64,000 nucleotides of DNA from Brevundimonas mediterranea (GTDB lineage: Bacteria > Pseudomonadota > Alphaproteobacteria > Caulobacterales > Caulobacteraceae), in assembly GCF_014196125.1 (NCBI RefSeq), contig NZ_JACIDA010000001.1, positions 1,426,001 to 1,490,000 on the forward strand, given 5' to 3'. Numbering within the stretch: position 1 is the first letter of the stretch; the number at the start of each line of letters is the position of its first letter. Both the position numbers and the translations under genes were made by a program. This document shows positions 54,593 through 63,154 of this stretch, piece after piece. The notes beneath the pieces were generated by a model that did not search any database, had not been told where the DNA came from, and saw only the letters and a list, made by a program, of their open reading frames with translations.

Positions 54593-56659
54593 ATGATGAA
54601 GCGTAGATCCTTCCTGGCCCTCGGCGGCGCCTCGATCCTGGCCTTTGGCGCGACGGGCGTTCGCGCCCAGACCACGCCGACCCACGCCCGCGCCAGCTCG
54701 CCCGGCGGCGTCCTGACGGTCGAGGCCTTCACCGACAACGACGGCCGGCCGATGTACGCCGTCCTGCGTCAGGGCCGGATGGTCGTCGCCCCGTCGAAGC
54801 TGGGCTTCCTGCTGACCGACGCCCCGGCGCTGGAGCGCGGTCTGGCCCTCACCGCCGGCCAGCCCGTGACGGTGGACGAGACCTGGGAGCAGCCGTGGGG
54901 CGAGCGCCGGTTCATCCGCAACCACTACAACGAATGGCGGGTCAGCTACGCCGAGACCGCCGGCCTGCAACGCCGCGTGGACGTGGTGTTCCGCCTGTAT
55001 GACGACGGCCTGGGCTTCCGCTACGAGTTCCCGGACCAACCCGCGCTGAAGACGGTCCGCATCGGTTCGGAGATCACCGAGTTCAACCTGGCCGAGGACG
55101 GCGAGGCCCTGTGGTGCCCGGCCTGGGAATGGAACCGCGAGGAATATCTCTACAGCCGCACGCCGATCAGCGCGGTCGGCAGCGCCCAGACGCCGATGAC
55201 GGTCAAGGGTCAGTCGGGCCTGCATGTCTCGATCCACGAGGCGGCCTGCGTCGACTACGCCGGGATGAACCTGCGGCGGTCTGAGGAGACGAAGTTCCGC
55301 GCCCAGCTGACGCCCGGCCTGACCAACGCCGCCGTGGTGCGCCAGGCGCCGTTCCATACGCCTTGGCGGACGCTGCAGGTGTCGGACACCGCGGCGGGCC
55401 TGATCGAGTCCAGCCTGATCCTGAACCTGAACGAACCCAACAAGCTGGGCGACGTGTCCTGGTTCAAGCCGATGAAATATGTCGGCGTCTGGTGGGAGAT
55501 GCACCTGGAGCTGAAGAGCTGGAACTCCGGCCCCAAGCACGGCGCCACCACCGAGAACGCGATCAAACACATCGACTTCGCGGCCCAGCACGGCTTCGGC
55601 GGGGTTCTGGTCGAAGGCTGGAACAAGGGCTGGGACGGCCAGTGGTTCGCCAATGGTTCGGACTTCAGCTTCACCGAGGCCTATCCGGACTTCGATCTGG
55701 AACGGGTCACGACCTATGCCGCCTCCAAGGGCGTGCAGTTGATCGGCCACCACGAGACGGGCGGCAACGCCTTCCACTATGAGCAGCAGCTCGAAGCGGC
55801 GATGGCGCTGTACGGCCGCCTGGGCGTCCATTCGGTCAAGACCGGCTATGTGGCGGATGCGCAAGGCGCCCGCGTCGCCGGACCGGACGGCCAGATGGTC
55901 ATGGCCTGGCACGAGAGCCAGGCGATGGCCCAGCACCACATGAAAGTCGTCGAGGCGGGCGCCCGGCACAAGGTGGCGATCAACGCCCACGAGCCGTTCA
56001 AGGACACCGGCCTGCGCCGCACCTATCCGAACATCATCAGCCGCGAAGGCCAGCGCGGTATGGAATATTCGGCCTGGGGCAATCCGGGCAATCCGCCCGA
56101 GCATGAGCCGAACCTGGTCTTCACCCGCCTGCTGGCCGGGCCGATGGACTACACCCCCGGCATCTTCGGCATGGAGACGCGCAGCCCCGGCGGCGTGCAG
56201 ACGACCTGGGCCAAGCAACTGGCCCTCTATGTCGTCATCTACAGCCCGATCCAGATGGCCGCCGACCTGCTGGCCAACTACGAGGCCAATCCGGCGCCCT
56301 TCCAGTTCATCAAGGACGTGCCTTGCGACTGGGCCGAGACCCGGGTGCTGGCGGCCGAGATCGGCGACTATGTCGCCATCGCGCGCAAGGACCGGGCGTC
56401 GGACGTCTGGGCCCTGGGCGCCGTCACCGACGAGCATCCGCGCGTCTTGACCGCCCACCTCGACTTCCTGGACGACGGTCGCCGCTATCGCGCGGAGATC
56501 TACCGGGACGGGCCGGACGCCGACTATCGCGGCAAGCGCGAGGACATCGTCATCGAGCAGCGCGAGGTCACGTCGGCGGACACGCTGACGCTGGCGCTGG
56601 CGCCCGGCGGCGGGCAGGCGATCCGCTTCGTGCCGCTGGGCCGGAGCCGTCGTCGATGA
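54593..56659 (+). CDS. GH97 alpha-glucosidase (SusB-like), exported
   Basis: The 688-residue protein has a twin-arginine-type signal (MKRRSFLALGGASILAFG). The N-terminal beta-sandwich is followed by a TIM barrel carrying GHHETGG, INAHEPFKDTGLRRTYPN and SREGQRGMEYSAWG, which supply the Glu residues used for calcium binding and catalysis in inverting SusB-type GH97 enzymes. It releases glucose from alpha-linked oligosaccharides, probably in the periplasm. GGAG lies 5 bp before the first and 8 bp before the second ATG. It is divergent from the LacI gene. Confidence 0.94.
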   Translation: MMKRRSFLALGGASILAFGATGVRAQTTPTHARASSPGGVLTVEAFTDNDGRPMYAVLRQGRMVVAPSKLGFLLTDAPALERGLALTAGQPVTVDETWEQPWGERRFIRNHYNEWRVSYAETAGLQRRVDVVFRLYDDGLGFRYEFPDQPALKTVRIGSEITEFNLAEDGEALWCPAWEWNREEYLYSRTPISAVGSAQTPMTVKGQSGLHVSIHEAACVDYAGMNLRRSEETKFRAQLTPGLTNAAVVRQAPFHTPWRTLQVSDTAAGLIESSLILNLNEPNKLGDVSWFKPMKYVGVWWEMHLELKSWNSGPKHGATTENAIKHIDFAAQHGFGGVLVEGWNKGWDGQWFANGSDFSFTEAYPDFDLERVTTYAASKGVQLIGHHETGGNAFHYEQQLEAAMALYGRLGVHSVKTGYVADAQGARVAGPDGQMVMAWHESQAMAQHHMKVVEAGARHKVAINAHEPFKDTGLRRTYPNIISREGQRGMEYSAWGNPGNPPEHEPNLVFTRLLAGPMDYTPGIFGMETRSPGGVQTTWAKQLALYVVIYSPIQMAADLLANYEANPAPFQFIKDVPCDWAETRVLAAEIGDYVAIARKDRASDVWALGAVTDEHPRVLTAHLDFLDDGRRYRAEIYRDGPDADYRGKREDIVIEQREVTSADTLTLALAPGGGQAIRFVPLGRSRRR

Positions 56660-56666
56660 GCGGCAT

Positions 56667-56824
56667 TCAGACCCTCTCCCGCTTGCGGGAGAGGTGGCCC
56701 GTCGATCGCGAAGCGATCCAGGGTCGGAGAGGGAAGTCTTCTGATGAAAGAGGACACTTCCCCCATCGTCAGGCGTGTCGCTTCGCGCCACGGCCTGACA
56801 CTTCCCCCGCAAGCGGGGGAAGGT
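56667..56824. repeat. Palindromic intergenic element supplying a Shine-Dalgarno site
   Basis: Three hairpins fill the gap: CCCTCTCCCGC-ttgc-GGGAGAGG (about 56670-56693), GATCGCGAAGCGATC (about 56704-56718), and CTTCCCCCGC-aa-GCGGGGGAAG (about 56802-56823). The GGGGGAAGG at the right end serves as ribosome-binding site of the following MFS gene. Confidence 0.65.
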
Positions 56825-56825
56825 C

Positions 56826-58361
56826 ATGACAATCCTCGCCCACCGCCCGCGCCTGTCCGGCCTGGCGATCTGGAACATGTGCGTCGGCTTCTTCGGCATC
56901 CAGATCGGCTTCGGTCTGCAGAACGCCAACACCAGCCGGATCTTCCAGACCCTGGGCGCCGAGGTCGACAGTCTGGCGATCCTCTGGATCGCCGCGCCGC
57001 TGACCGGCCTGCTGGTCCAGCCGATCATCGGCCATTTCAGCGACCGGACCTGGACCCGGTTCGGGCGCAGGCGTCCCTATTTTCTGGTCGGCGCCATAGC
57101 CACCACCCTGGCCCTGATCGCCATGCCCAACAGTCCCGGCCTGTGGTTCGCCGCGGCCATGCTTTGGATCATGGACGCCTCGATCAATATCACCATGGAG
57201 CCGTTCCGCGCCTTCGTCGGCGACAATCTGCCGGAAGAGCAGCGCACCGCCGGCTATGCGATGCAGAGCTTCTTCATCGGCGCCGGCGCGGTGTTCGCCT
57301 CAGTCCTGCCGTGGCTGCTGTCGAACGTCTTTAACATCACCTCGACGGCCGAGGCCGGCGTCGTGCCCCTGTCGGTCAAGATCGCCTTCTATGTCGGCGC
57401 CGCCGGCCTGTTCTCGGCCGTGCTGTGGACCGTGCTGAGCACCAGGGAATACAGCCCCGAACAGATCGCCGCCTTCGAGCGCGCCAAACAGGCGGCCCTG
57501 GGCGCGCCTGCCGACGACGGCCCCGAGGCGCCGGCGCGCAGCGTTCAGGGCTGGATGACGTCGGGCCTGGTCTGCGCCGTGCTGGGGGGCCTGGGTTTCG
57601 TGCTGATCGGCGCGCTGAACCTGGAGAAAGAGCTGCTGGTCCTGGCCGGTTTCTTCGCCGGTTTTGGGCTGCTGCAGATCGCGGTCGGCATGATGCAACG
57701 CCGCCAGATCGTCAACGCCGCCACCGAGATCCTGAACGACATCTTCCGCATGCCCGAGACGATGCGGGGTCTCGCGGTGGTCCAGTTCTTCAGCTGGTTC
57801 GCCCTGTTCGCCATGTGGATCTACACCACCGCCGCCGTCACCCGTGTCCATTACGGCACGACCGACACGACCTCGGCCGCCTATGCCGCCGGGGCCGACT
57901 GGGTCGGGGTTCTGTTCGGGGTCTATAACGGCGTGGCGGCCCTGGCGGCCTTCACCCTGCCGGTCCTGGCCAAGCGCATCGGCCGCAAGGCGACCCACGC
58001 CCTGATGCTGTTGCTGGGCGCGGCGGGCCTGTTCGGGGTGTTCGTCATCCGTGATCCGGGCCTGCTGTGGCTGCCGATGATCGGCGTCGGCTTCGCCTGG
58101 GCCTCGATCGTCTCCATGCCCTACGCCATCCTGTCGGCGGCGGTGCCGGATCGGAAGATGGGCGTCTATATGGGCGTCTTCAACATCTTCATCGTCGTGC
58201 CGCAGCTGCTGGCCGCCACCGTCCTCGGCCTGATCCTGAAGACCCTATTCGACGGCCAGGCCATCTGGGCCCTGGTGCTCGGCGCCGTCTCCTTCGTGCT
58301 GGCGGCGGCGAGCGCCCTGCTGGTGCGCGAATATTCCCCCTCCCCCACGCCCAACCCGTGA
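56826..58361 (+). CDS. MFS disaccharide transporter, SLC45/MalY-like
   Basis: The 511-residue, 12-helix protein has the family features ADNANTSRIFQTLG-like TM1 (FGLQNANTSRIFQTLGAEV), PLTGLLVQPIIGHFSDRTWTRFGRRRPY (MFS signature between TM2 and TM3) and MEPFRAFVGDNLPEEQR. This group includes plant sucrose carriers, SLC45 and the Caulobacter maltose carrier MalY. It would carry maltose or maltodextrin into the cytosol by proton symport for the GH13 glucosidase. The start lies 4 bp after a palindromic element. Confidence 0.9.
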   Translation: MTILAHRPRLSGLAIWNMCVGFFGIQIGFGLQNANTSRIFQTLGAEVDSLAILWIAAPLTGLLVQPIIGHFSDRTWTRFGRRRPYFLVGAIATTLALIAMPNSPGLWFAAAMLWIMDASINITMEPFRAFVGDNLPEEQRTAGYAMQSFFIGAGAVFASVLPWLLSNVFNITSTAEAGVVPLSVKIAFYVGAAGLFSAVLWTVLSTREYSPEQIAAFERAKQAALGAPADDGPEAPARSVQGWMTSGLVCAVLGGLGFVLIGALNLEKELLVLAGFFAGFGLLQIAVGMMQRRQIVNAATEILNDIFRMPETMRGLAVVQFFSWFALFAMWIYTTAAVTRVHYGTTDTTSAAYAAGADWVGVLFGVYNGVAALAAFTLPVLAKRIGRKATHALMLLLGAAGLFGVFVIRDPGLLWLPMIGVGFAWASIVSMPYAILSAAVPDRKMGVYMGVFNIFIVVPQLLAATVLGLILKTLFDGQAIWALVLGAVSFVLAAASALLVREYSPSPTPNP

Positions 58362-58370
58362 GGCTTCTCC

Positions 58371-60740
58371 ATGCGTAAGTTCAAAACCCTTTGCCTGGCC
58401 GGCGCCGCCGGTCTCGCCGTCGCCTCGGCCGCGTCGGCCCAGTCGGTCGCGTCAGGCGCCCCGGGTGATCTGCCCACCTGGTCCAGCGCCGCCAAGACCG
58501 GCGCCGGCGCGTCCTACGAAGCCTATGTCGACGGTCAGTATCGCGACGGCGGCCCGACCGGGTCGGTGTCCAAGGTCTGGTTCTCCATCGCCGACGGGGT
58601 CCTGACCGAGACCATGTACGGCCTGATCCACGAGGCCCAGATCAAGGCGCTTCGCTTCGCCGTCGTCACGCCGGATGGTCTGGCGCTGGAAGGCGACGAC
58701 ACCACGGCCAAGACCGAATACCTGCACGTGGACGCCGAGGGGCGCCCGCTGTCCCCCGCCTACAAGGTCACGACCCGCGACAAGGCCGGCCGGTTCGAGA
58801 TCGAGAAGCGCATCTTCACCGACCCTGACCGCAACGCCCTGGTGCTGCGGGTCGTCATCACGGCCCTGAGCGGCGAGGCCACGCCCTATCTGCTGCTGGA
58901 GCCGCACATCGCCAACACCGGGGTGGATGACCGCGGCGCCGTCACGCCCCAGGGCTTCCACGCCTGGGAGGGAGACACGCATCTGGTGCTGAAGCCCAGC
59001 GAGGCCTTCGCCGCCGCCAGCGTCGGCTTCGTCGGCACCTCGGATGGCCTGACCGATCTGAAGGACGGCAAGCTGGACTGGACCTACGCCTCGACCGGCG
59101 AGACCGCCGGCAACACGATGATGACCGGCGCCCTGCCGACCCTGCGCATGGGCCAGAGCCTCAGCCGCGACTTCGTCATCGGCTTCGGCGATAGCGAGGC
59201 GGCGGCCCAGGCGGCGGCGGACGGCGCCTTCGCGACCGGACTGGACGAGGTGCTGGCCCGCTTCAACGGCGAGGGCGAGCGCGCCGGTTGGGAGGACTAT
59301 GTCGCCTCCCTGACCGAACTGCCCCGCATCGCCGAACAGTCGACCGACGGGGGCAAGCTGGCCTATGCCTCGGCCCTGATGCTGAAGGTGCAGGAGGACC
59401 GCACCCACGCCGGCGCCCTGATCGCCTCGCTGTCGAACCCGTGGGGCGACACGGTGGACGCGTCGAAATCCTCGACCGGCTACAAGGCGGTCTGGCCGCG
59501 CGACTTCTATCAGGTGGCCATGGCCCTGGCGGCCCTGGGCGACAAGGAGACGCCGCTGGCGGCCTTCAACTATCTGCCGCAGGTCCAGGTCGGACCGAAC
59601 ACCCCCGGCAATACCGGCGTCGGCGGCTGGTTCCTGCAAAAGACCCACGTCGACGGCGAACTGGAGTGGGTCGCGGTTCAGCTGGACCAGACGGCTATGC
59701 CGATCATGCTGGGCTATCGTCTGTGGAAGATGGGCTGGCTGTCCGACGCGGAAATGGCCGACCATTATCGATCCATGCTGAAGCCGGCGGCCGACTTCCT
59801 GGTCGACGGCGGCAAGGTCGGGCTGTTGTGGAACGACGCCGAGATCAAGCCGCCCTTCACCCAGCAGGAACGTTGGGAAGAGCAACAGGGCTATTCCCCG
59901 TCCAGCACCGCCGCCCTGGTCGCTGGCCTGACGGTCGCCGCCGAGATGGCCCGCGCTTCGGGCGATGCGACGGGCGCGACCCGCTATCAGATCGCCGCCG
60001 ACAGCTATGCGTCCAAGATCGAGGACCGGATGTTCACCACCAACGGCGACTTCGGCGACGGTCGCTATTTCATCCGCATCACCCAGAACGAGAACCCCAA
60101 CGACAAGGCCCCGATCGGCGCCGCCAACGGCCAGATCGCCCCGGCCGAGGACCGGGTGGTGGACGGCGGCTTCCTGGAACTGGTCCGCTATGGCGTGCGC
60201 AAGGCCGACGATCCGCACATCCTGTCCACCCTGCCCGTCTATGACGATCAGTCGCTGGAGCCGCTGTACCGCGTTCGCTACGACTTCGGCCCCGAGGGCG
60301 ACAAGACGCCGGGCTGGCGTCGTTACGGCGTCGACGGCTATGGCGAGGATCATCTGACGGGCGCCAACTACGGCGTCGGCGGCGAGATGAGCCCGGGCCA
60401 GCGCGGCCGGGTCTGGCCTTTCTTCACCGGCGAGCGCGGTCACTATGAGCTGGCCCGCGTCAGCGTGAACGGCGCGCCCTCGGCGGCCGACATCGCCGCC
60501 ATCCGCCAGACCTATGTGCGCGGCATGGAGCGGTTCGCCAACGACGGCCTGATGCTGGCCGAACAGGTGTGGGACGGCGTCGGTGACCCGACCACGCATG
60601 AGTACTCGACCGGTCAGAACACGGACTCGGCCACGCCCCTAGCCTGGACCCATGCGGAATATCTGAAGCTGCTACGGTCGCTGGCCGACGGCAAGGTCTG
60701 GGACCTGTACGACCCGGTCGCAAGCCGCTACGCCCGCTAA
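58371..60740 (+). CDS. Glucoamylase (glucan 1,4-alpha-glucosidase), GH15
   Basis: The 789-residue protein has a signal peptide ending ASAASAQ, an N-terminal beta-sandwich typical of bacterial GH15, then the (alpha/alpha)6 barrel: SSTGYKAVWPRDFYQ, EWVAVQLDQTAM, WEEQQGYSPSSTAA with the general acid, and PLAWTHAEYLKLL with the general base. It removes glucose from the non-reducing ends of dextrins in the periplasm. It starts 9 bp after the carrier gene; a strong terminator follows. With GH13 and GH97 the locus holds three alpha-glucosidase types. Confidence 0.95.
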   Translation: MRKFKTLCLAGAAGLAVASAASAQSVASGAPGDLPTWSSAAKTGAGASYEAYVDGQYRDGGPTGSVSKVWFSIADGVLTETMYGLIHEAQIKALRFAVVTPDGLALEGDDTTAKTEYLHVDAEGRPLSPAYKVTTRDKAGRFEIEKRIFTDPDRNALVLRVVITALSGEATPYLLLEPHIANTGVDDRGAVTPQGFHAWEGDTHLVLKPSEAFAAASVGFVGTSDGLTDLKDGKLDWTYASTGETAGNTMMTGALPTLRMGQSLSRDFVIGFGDSEAAAQAAADGAFATGLDEVLARFNGEGERAGWEDYVASLTELPRIAEQSTDGGKLAYASALMLKVQEDRTHAGALIASLSNPWGDTVDASKSSTGYKAVWPRDFYQVAMALAALGDKETPLAAFNYLPQVQVGPNTPGNTGVGGWFLQKTHVDGELEWVAVQLDQTAMPIMLGYRLWKMGWLSDAEMADHYRSMLKPAADFLVDGGKVGLLWNDAEIKPPFTQQERWEEQQGYSPSSTAALVAGLTVAAEMARASGDATGATRYQIAADSYASKIEDRMFTTNGDFGDGRYFIRITQNENPNDKAPIGAANGQIAPAEDRVVDGGFLELVRYGVRKADDPHILSTLPVYDDQSLEPLYRVRYDFGPEGDKTPGWRRYGVDGYGEDHLTGANYGVGGEMSPGQRGRVWPFFTGERGHYELARVSVNGAPSAADIAAIRQTYVRGMERFANDGLMLAEQVWDGVGDPTTHEYSTGQNTDSATPLAWTHAEYLKLLRSLADGKVWDLYDPVASRYAR

Positions 60741-60745
60741 AGAAA

Positions 60746-60778
60746 AAGGCCCCGGAGATCGCTCTCCGGGGCCTTATT
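60746..60778. terminator. Bidirectional terminator between GH15 and TorF genes
   Basis: AAGGCCCCGGAGA and TCTCCGGGGCCTT form a perfect 13-bp stem with loop TCGC. TATTCC follows on the plus strand and TTTTTCTTT on the minus strand. Confidence 0.85.
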
Positions 60779-60802
60779 CCTAGATCACCGAGAGATCTGG
60801 GA

Positions 60803-61498
60803 TCAGAAGGTCAGCTTGACACCTGCGACAACCCGATCGTAGGCGCCGGCGACGCCCTTCACATCGGTGTCGTGGTAGCGGACGTCGATGGCCAGGTTGT
60901 CGGTCAGGGCGTAGGAAACGCCAGCGTTCCAGGTCGCATAGTCGTCGGTGACGTCCAGCCACTGCTGGCCGATGGCGCCCGAGACCGTCCACTTATCAGC
61001 AGGGCTGAAGGACCCGTTGATTTCAGCATAGGTCGCAGCTTCGTCCACGCCGAAGAAGTCCGGCGAATAATAGACGGCGGCGCCGACCGTGGCGGGTCCG
61101 ACGGCGCGCGAGGCGGCCGCCTTGAACTCTGCGTAGTTGTAGTCGGCCCCGTCCGGTGCGCCGGCGTACAGATAGCCGATCACGCCGAAGTCGAGGGCGA
61201 AGCCGGCGGCCTCGGTGCGATAGCCGCCATAGATGTCGAACTCGGCATCCGTATCGTCGCCGAAATCAACGTTCGAGGCCCAGGCGCCGGCGTAGAAGCT
61301 TCCGGCGGTCAGATCGACGCCGCCCTGGATGGCGGGGTCTTCGGCCGTCTGGCTGAAGCCGCGGAACACATAGTCGGACACAACGCCGGCGTTGAAGGCG
61401 ACGTCGATGTCGCTCTGCGCCGAGGCGGGCGCCGCCAGGCCGATCAGGCCGGTGGCGAGAGCGGCCGCAGCAGCGGAACGGAAGAATCCAAACTTCAT
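60803..61498 (-). CDS. TorF-family putative porin
   Basis: ATG 61498 has AAGGGG eight bases upstream and gives 231 residues with a signal peptide ending APASAQ. The start of the mature part, FNAGVVSDYVFRGFSQT, is the TIGR02001 hallmark. Alternating beta strands and a final aromatic residue (AGVKLTF) indicate an outer-membrane barrel of about 12 strands. Members often sit next to ammonium transporter genes. Here it lies 90 bp downstream of amtB on the same strand and may help ammonium or amines cross the outer membrane. Confidence 0.88.
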   Translation of the reverse strand: MKFGFFRSAAAAALATGLIGLAAPASAQSDIDVAFNAGVVSDYVFRGFSQTAEDPAIQGGVDLTAGSFYAGAWASNVDFGDDTDAEFDIYGGYRTEAAGFALDFGVIGYLYAGAPDGADYNYAEFKAAASRAVGPATVGAAVYYSPDFFGVDEAATYAEINGSFSPADKWTVSGAIGQQWLDVTDDYATWNAGVSYALTDNLAIDVRYHDTDVKGVAGAYDRVVAGVKLTF

Positions 61499-61588
61499 AG
61501 TCATATCCCCTTGATTATATTTGTTTCTATTAAGCCGAGACAGGCCCGGCAGACGGGACGCGGCCGGCGGAGCCGCGTCCAGATCGCA

Positions 61589-62938
61589 TTAGTGGTCCAG
61601 GCTCTCGCCGTGCAGCGAGGTGTCCAGACCGGCGGCTTCTTCCGCCTCGCTCACGCGCAGGCCCGTGGTGAACTTGCAGATGACGAGGATGATGAAGGTG
61701 CCGACCGCGCTGTAGGCGATGGTCCAGGCCAGACCGAGGGCCTGGGCGCCGACATTGGCGCCTTCCGACAGGCTGTTGATCGCGGTGGTCGCGAACACGC
61801 CGGTCAGCAGGGCGCCGATCAGACCGCCGGCGCCGTGGATGCCGAAGGCGTCCAAGGAGTCGTCGTAGCGCAGCAGTTTCTTGATCCAGACCGACGAGAT
61901 ATAGCAGACCGGTCCGGCGATCAGGCCGATGATGACCGCGCCCTTGGGATCGACGAAGCCGGCAGCCGGGGTGATGGCGACCAGACCGGCGACCACGCCC
62001 GACAGCATGCCGATCAGCGAGACCTTCTTCTTCTCGATCAGTTCGATGATCTTCCAGGTCAGGGCGGCGGCGGCGGCGGCCAGGACGGTGTTCAGCAGGG
62101 CGACGCCCATCAGTTCGTTCGCAGCGCCCGCCGAGCCGGCGTTGAAGCCGATCCAGCCGACGAGCAGCAGCGAGGCGCCGATCATGGTCAGCACCGGGTT
62201 GTGGGCGATGATCGGCTCGGCGCCATAGCCCTTCCGACGACCCAGGAAGATGGCGCAGACCAGCCCCGCGACGCCCGAGTTGACGTGAACGACCGCGCCG
62301 CCGGCGAAGTCCAGCACGCCGGCGGCGCCGAGGAAGCCGCCGCCCCACACCCAGTGACAGATGGGCGAGTAGACCAACAGCGACCACAGGGCCGTGAACA
62401 GCAGCAGACCCGAATATTTCATCCGCTCGGCGAAGGCGCCGGTGACCAGGGCCGGGGTGATGATGGCGAAGGTCATCTGGAAGGCGATGAACAGATATTC
62501 GGGAATGCCGGTCAGCAGGGTGTTCGCCGTGCCCAGGGTCACGCCGTTCAGGAACAGCATATCCAGGCCGCCCACATAGGGCTGAAGCGCGGCGTCAGGG
62601 TTGGCGCCGAAGGCGATGCTGTAGCCGGCGATGAACCAGACCAGCGAGACGACGGCGAAGACGCCGACCGACTGGGTGATGGTGGCGATGACGTTCTTGC
62701 GGCGCACCATGCCGCCGTAGAACAGGGCCAGACCCGGCAGGGTCATCAACAGGACCAGAGCGGTCGAGGTGCCCAGCCAGGCCGTGCCGGCGCCGTCCAG
62801 TTCCAGCACCGACTGGTGCGCCAGCAGCGCCGGCGCCGCCTCGGGCGTCTGGGCGAAGGCGCCGCCCGCATAGAATAGACCAATGGTCAGAAGCAGGAGC
62901 GCGGCGGCTCCCGGAAGTCGATTCCAGACACGCGACAT
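61589..62938 (-). CDS. amtB: Ammonium transporter AmtB
   Basis: ATG 62938 gives 449 residues; TTG 62944 is possible. A signal peptide ending GGAFAQ precedes 11 membrane helices. The twin-His pore is present (WSLLVYSPICHWVWGGG and DAFGIHGAGGLIGALL), with the LALFYGGMVRRKNV and FAGGAVVHVNSG family motifs. It conducts ammonium into the cell. A glnK gene usually accompanies amtB, but none is seen here. The C-terminal tail (LRVSEAEEAAGLDTSLHGE) is the usual PII-binding region, so a GlnK protein encoded elsewhere may control it. Confidence 0.96.
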   Translation of the reverse strand: MSRVWNRLPGAAALLLLTIGLFYAGGAFAQTPEAAPALLAHQSVLELDGAGTAWLGTSTALVLLMTLPGLALFYGGMVRRKNVIATITQSVGVFAVVSLVWFIAGYSIAFGANPDAALQPYVGGLDMLFLNGVTLGTANTLLTGIPEYLFIAFQMTFAIITPALVTGAFAERMKYSGLLLFTALWSLLVYSPICHWVWGGGFLGAAGVLDFAGGAVVHVNSGVAGLVCAIFLGRRKGYGAEPIIAHNPVLTMIGASLLLVGWIGFNAGSAGAANELMGVALLNTVLAAAAAALTWKIIELIEKKKVSLIGMLSGVVAGLVAITPAAGFVDPKGAVIIGLIAGPVCYISSVWIKKLLRYDDSLDAFGIHGAGGLIGALLTGVFATTAINSLSEGANVGAQALGLAWTIAYSAVGTFIILVICKFTTGLRVSEAEEAAGLDTSLHGESLDH

Positions 62939-63055
62939 GAGCAAAAATCCCCCTTAGCAATCTCGCAGATGCGAAGGTTTTACTGCAATCGCTTCCAACG
63001 CAAGGGGCTTGACCGCAAACGGTGCAACTTTCTTGCAACGGTCATTCAAGAAAAG

Positions 63056-63093
63056 TTAAGGCTCGCATGATTTTTGCATCATGCGAGCCTTAA
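63056..63093 (-). terminator. 16-bp perfect hairpin after leuB
   Basis: TTAAGGCTCGCATGAT and ATCATGCGAGCCTTAA pair over 16 bp around a 6-base loop. On the minus strand it is followed by CTTTTCTTG, fitting a terminator for leuB, 62 bp beyond its stop. Confidence 0.7.
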
Positions 63094-63154
63094 TCCTTCA
63101 AATCGTGTTCTCGGTAACGCCGTTCGCGGTACGAAATTCGCAGCACTGATCGGG

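Noticed and set aside
54464..57028. Long minus-strand frame opposite the GH97 gene
   Set aside because: No family features; GH97 catalytic motifs on the plus strand are intact.
62945..63055. Sigma-54 promoter before amtB
   Set aside because: TTGCACCGTTTGC on the minus strand lacks the GG and correct spacing of the -24/-12 consensus.
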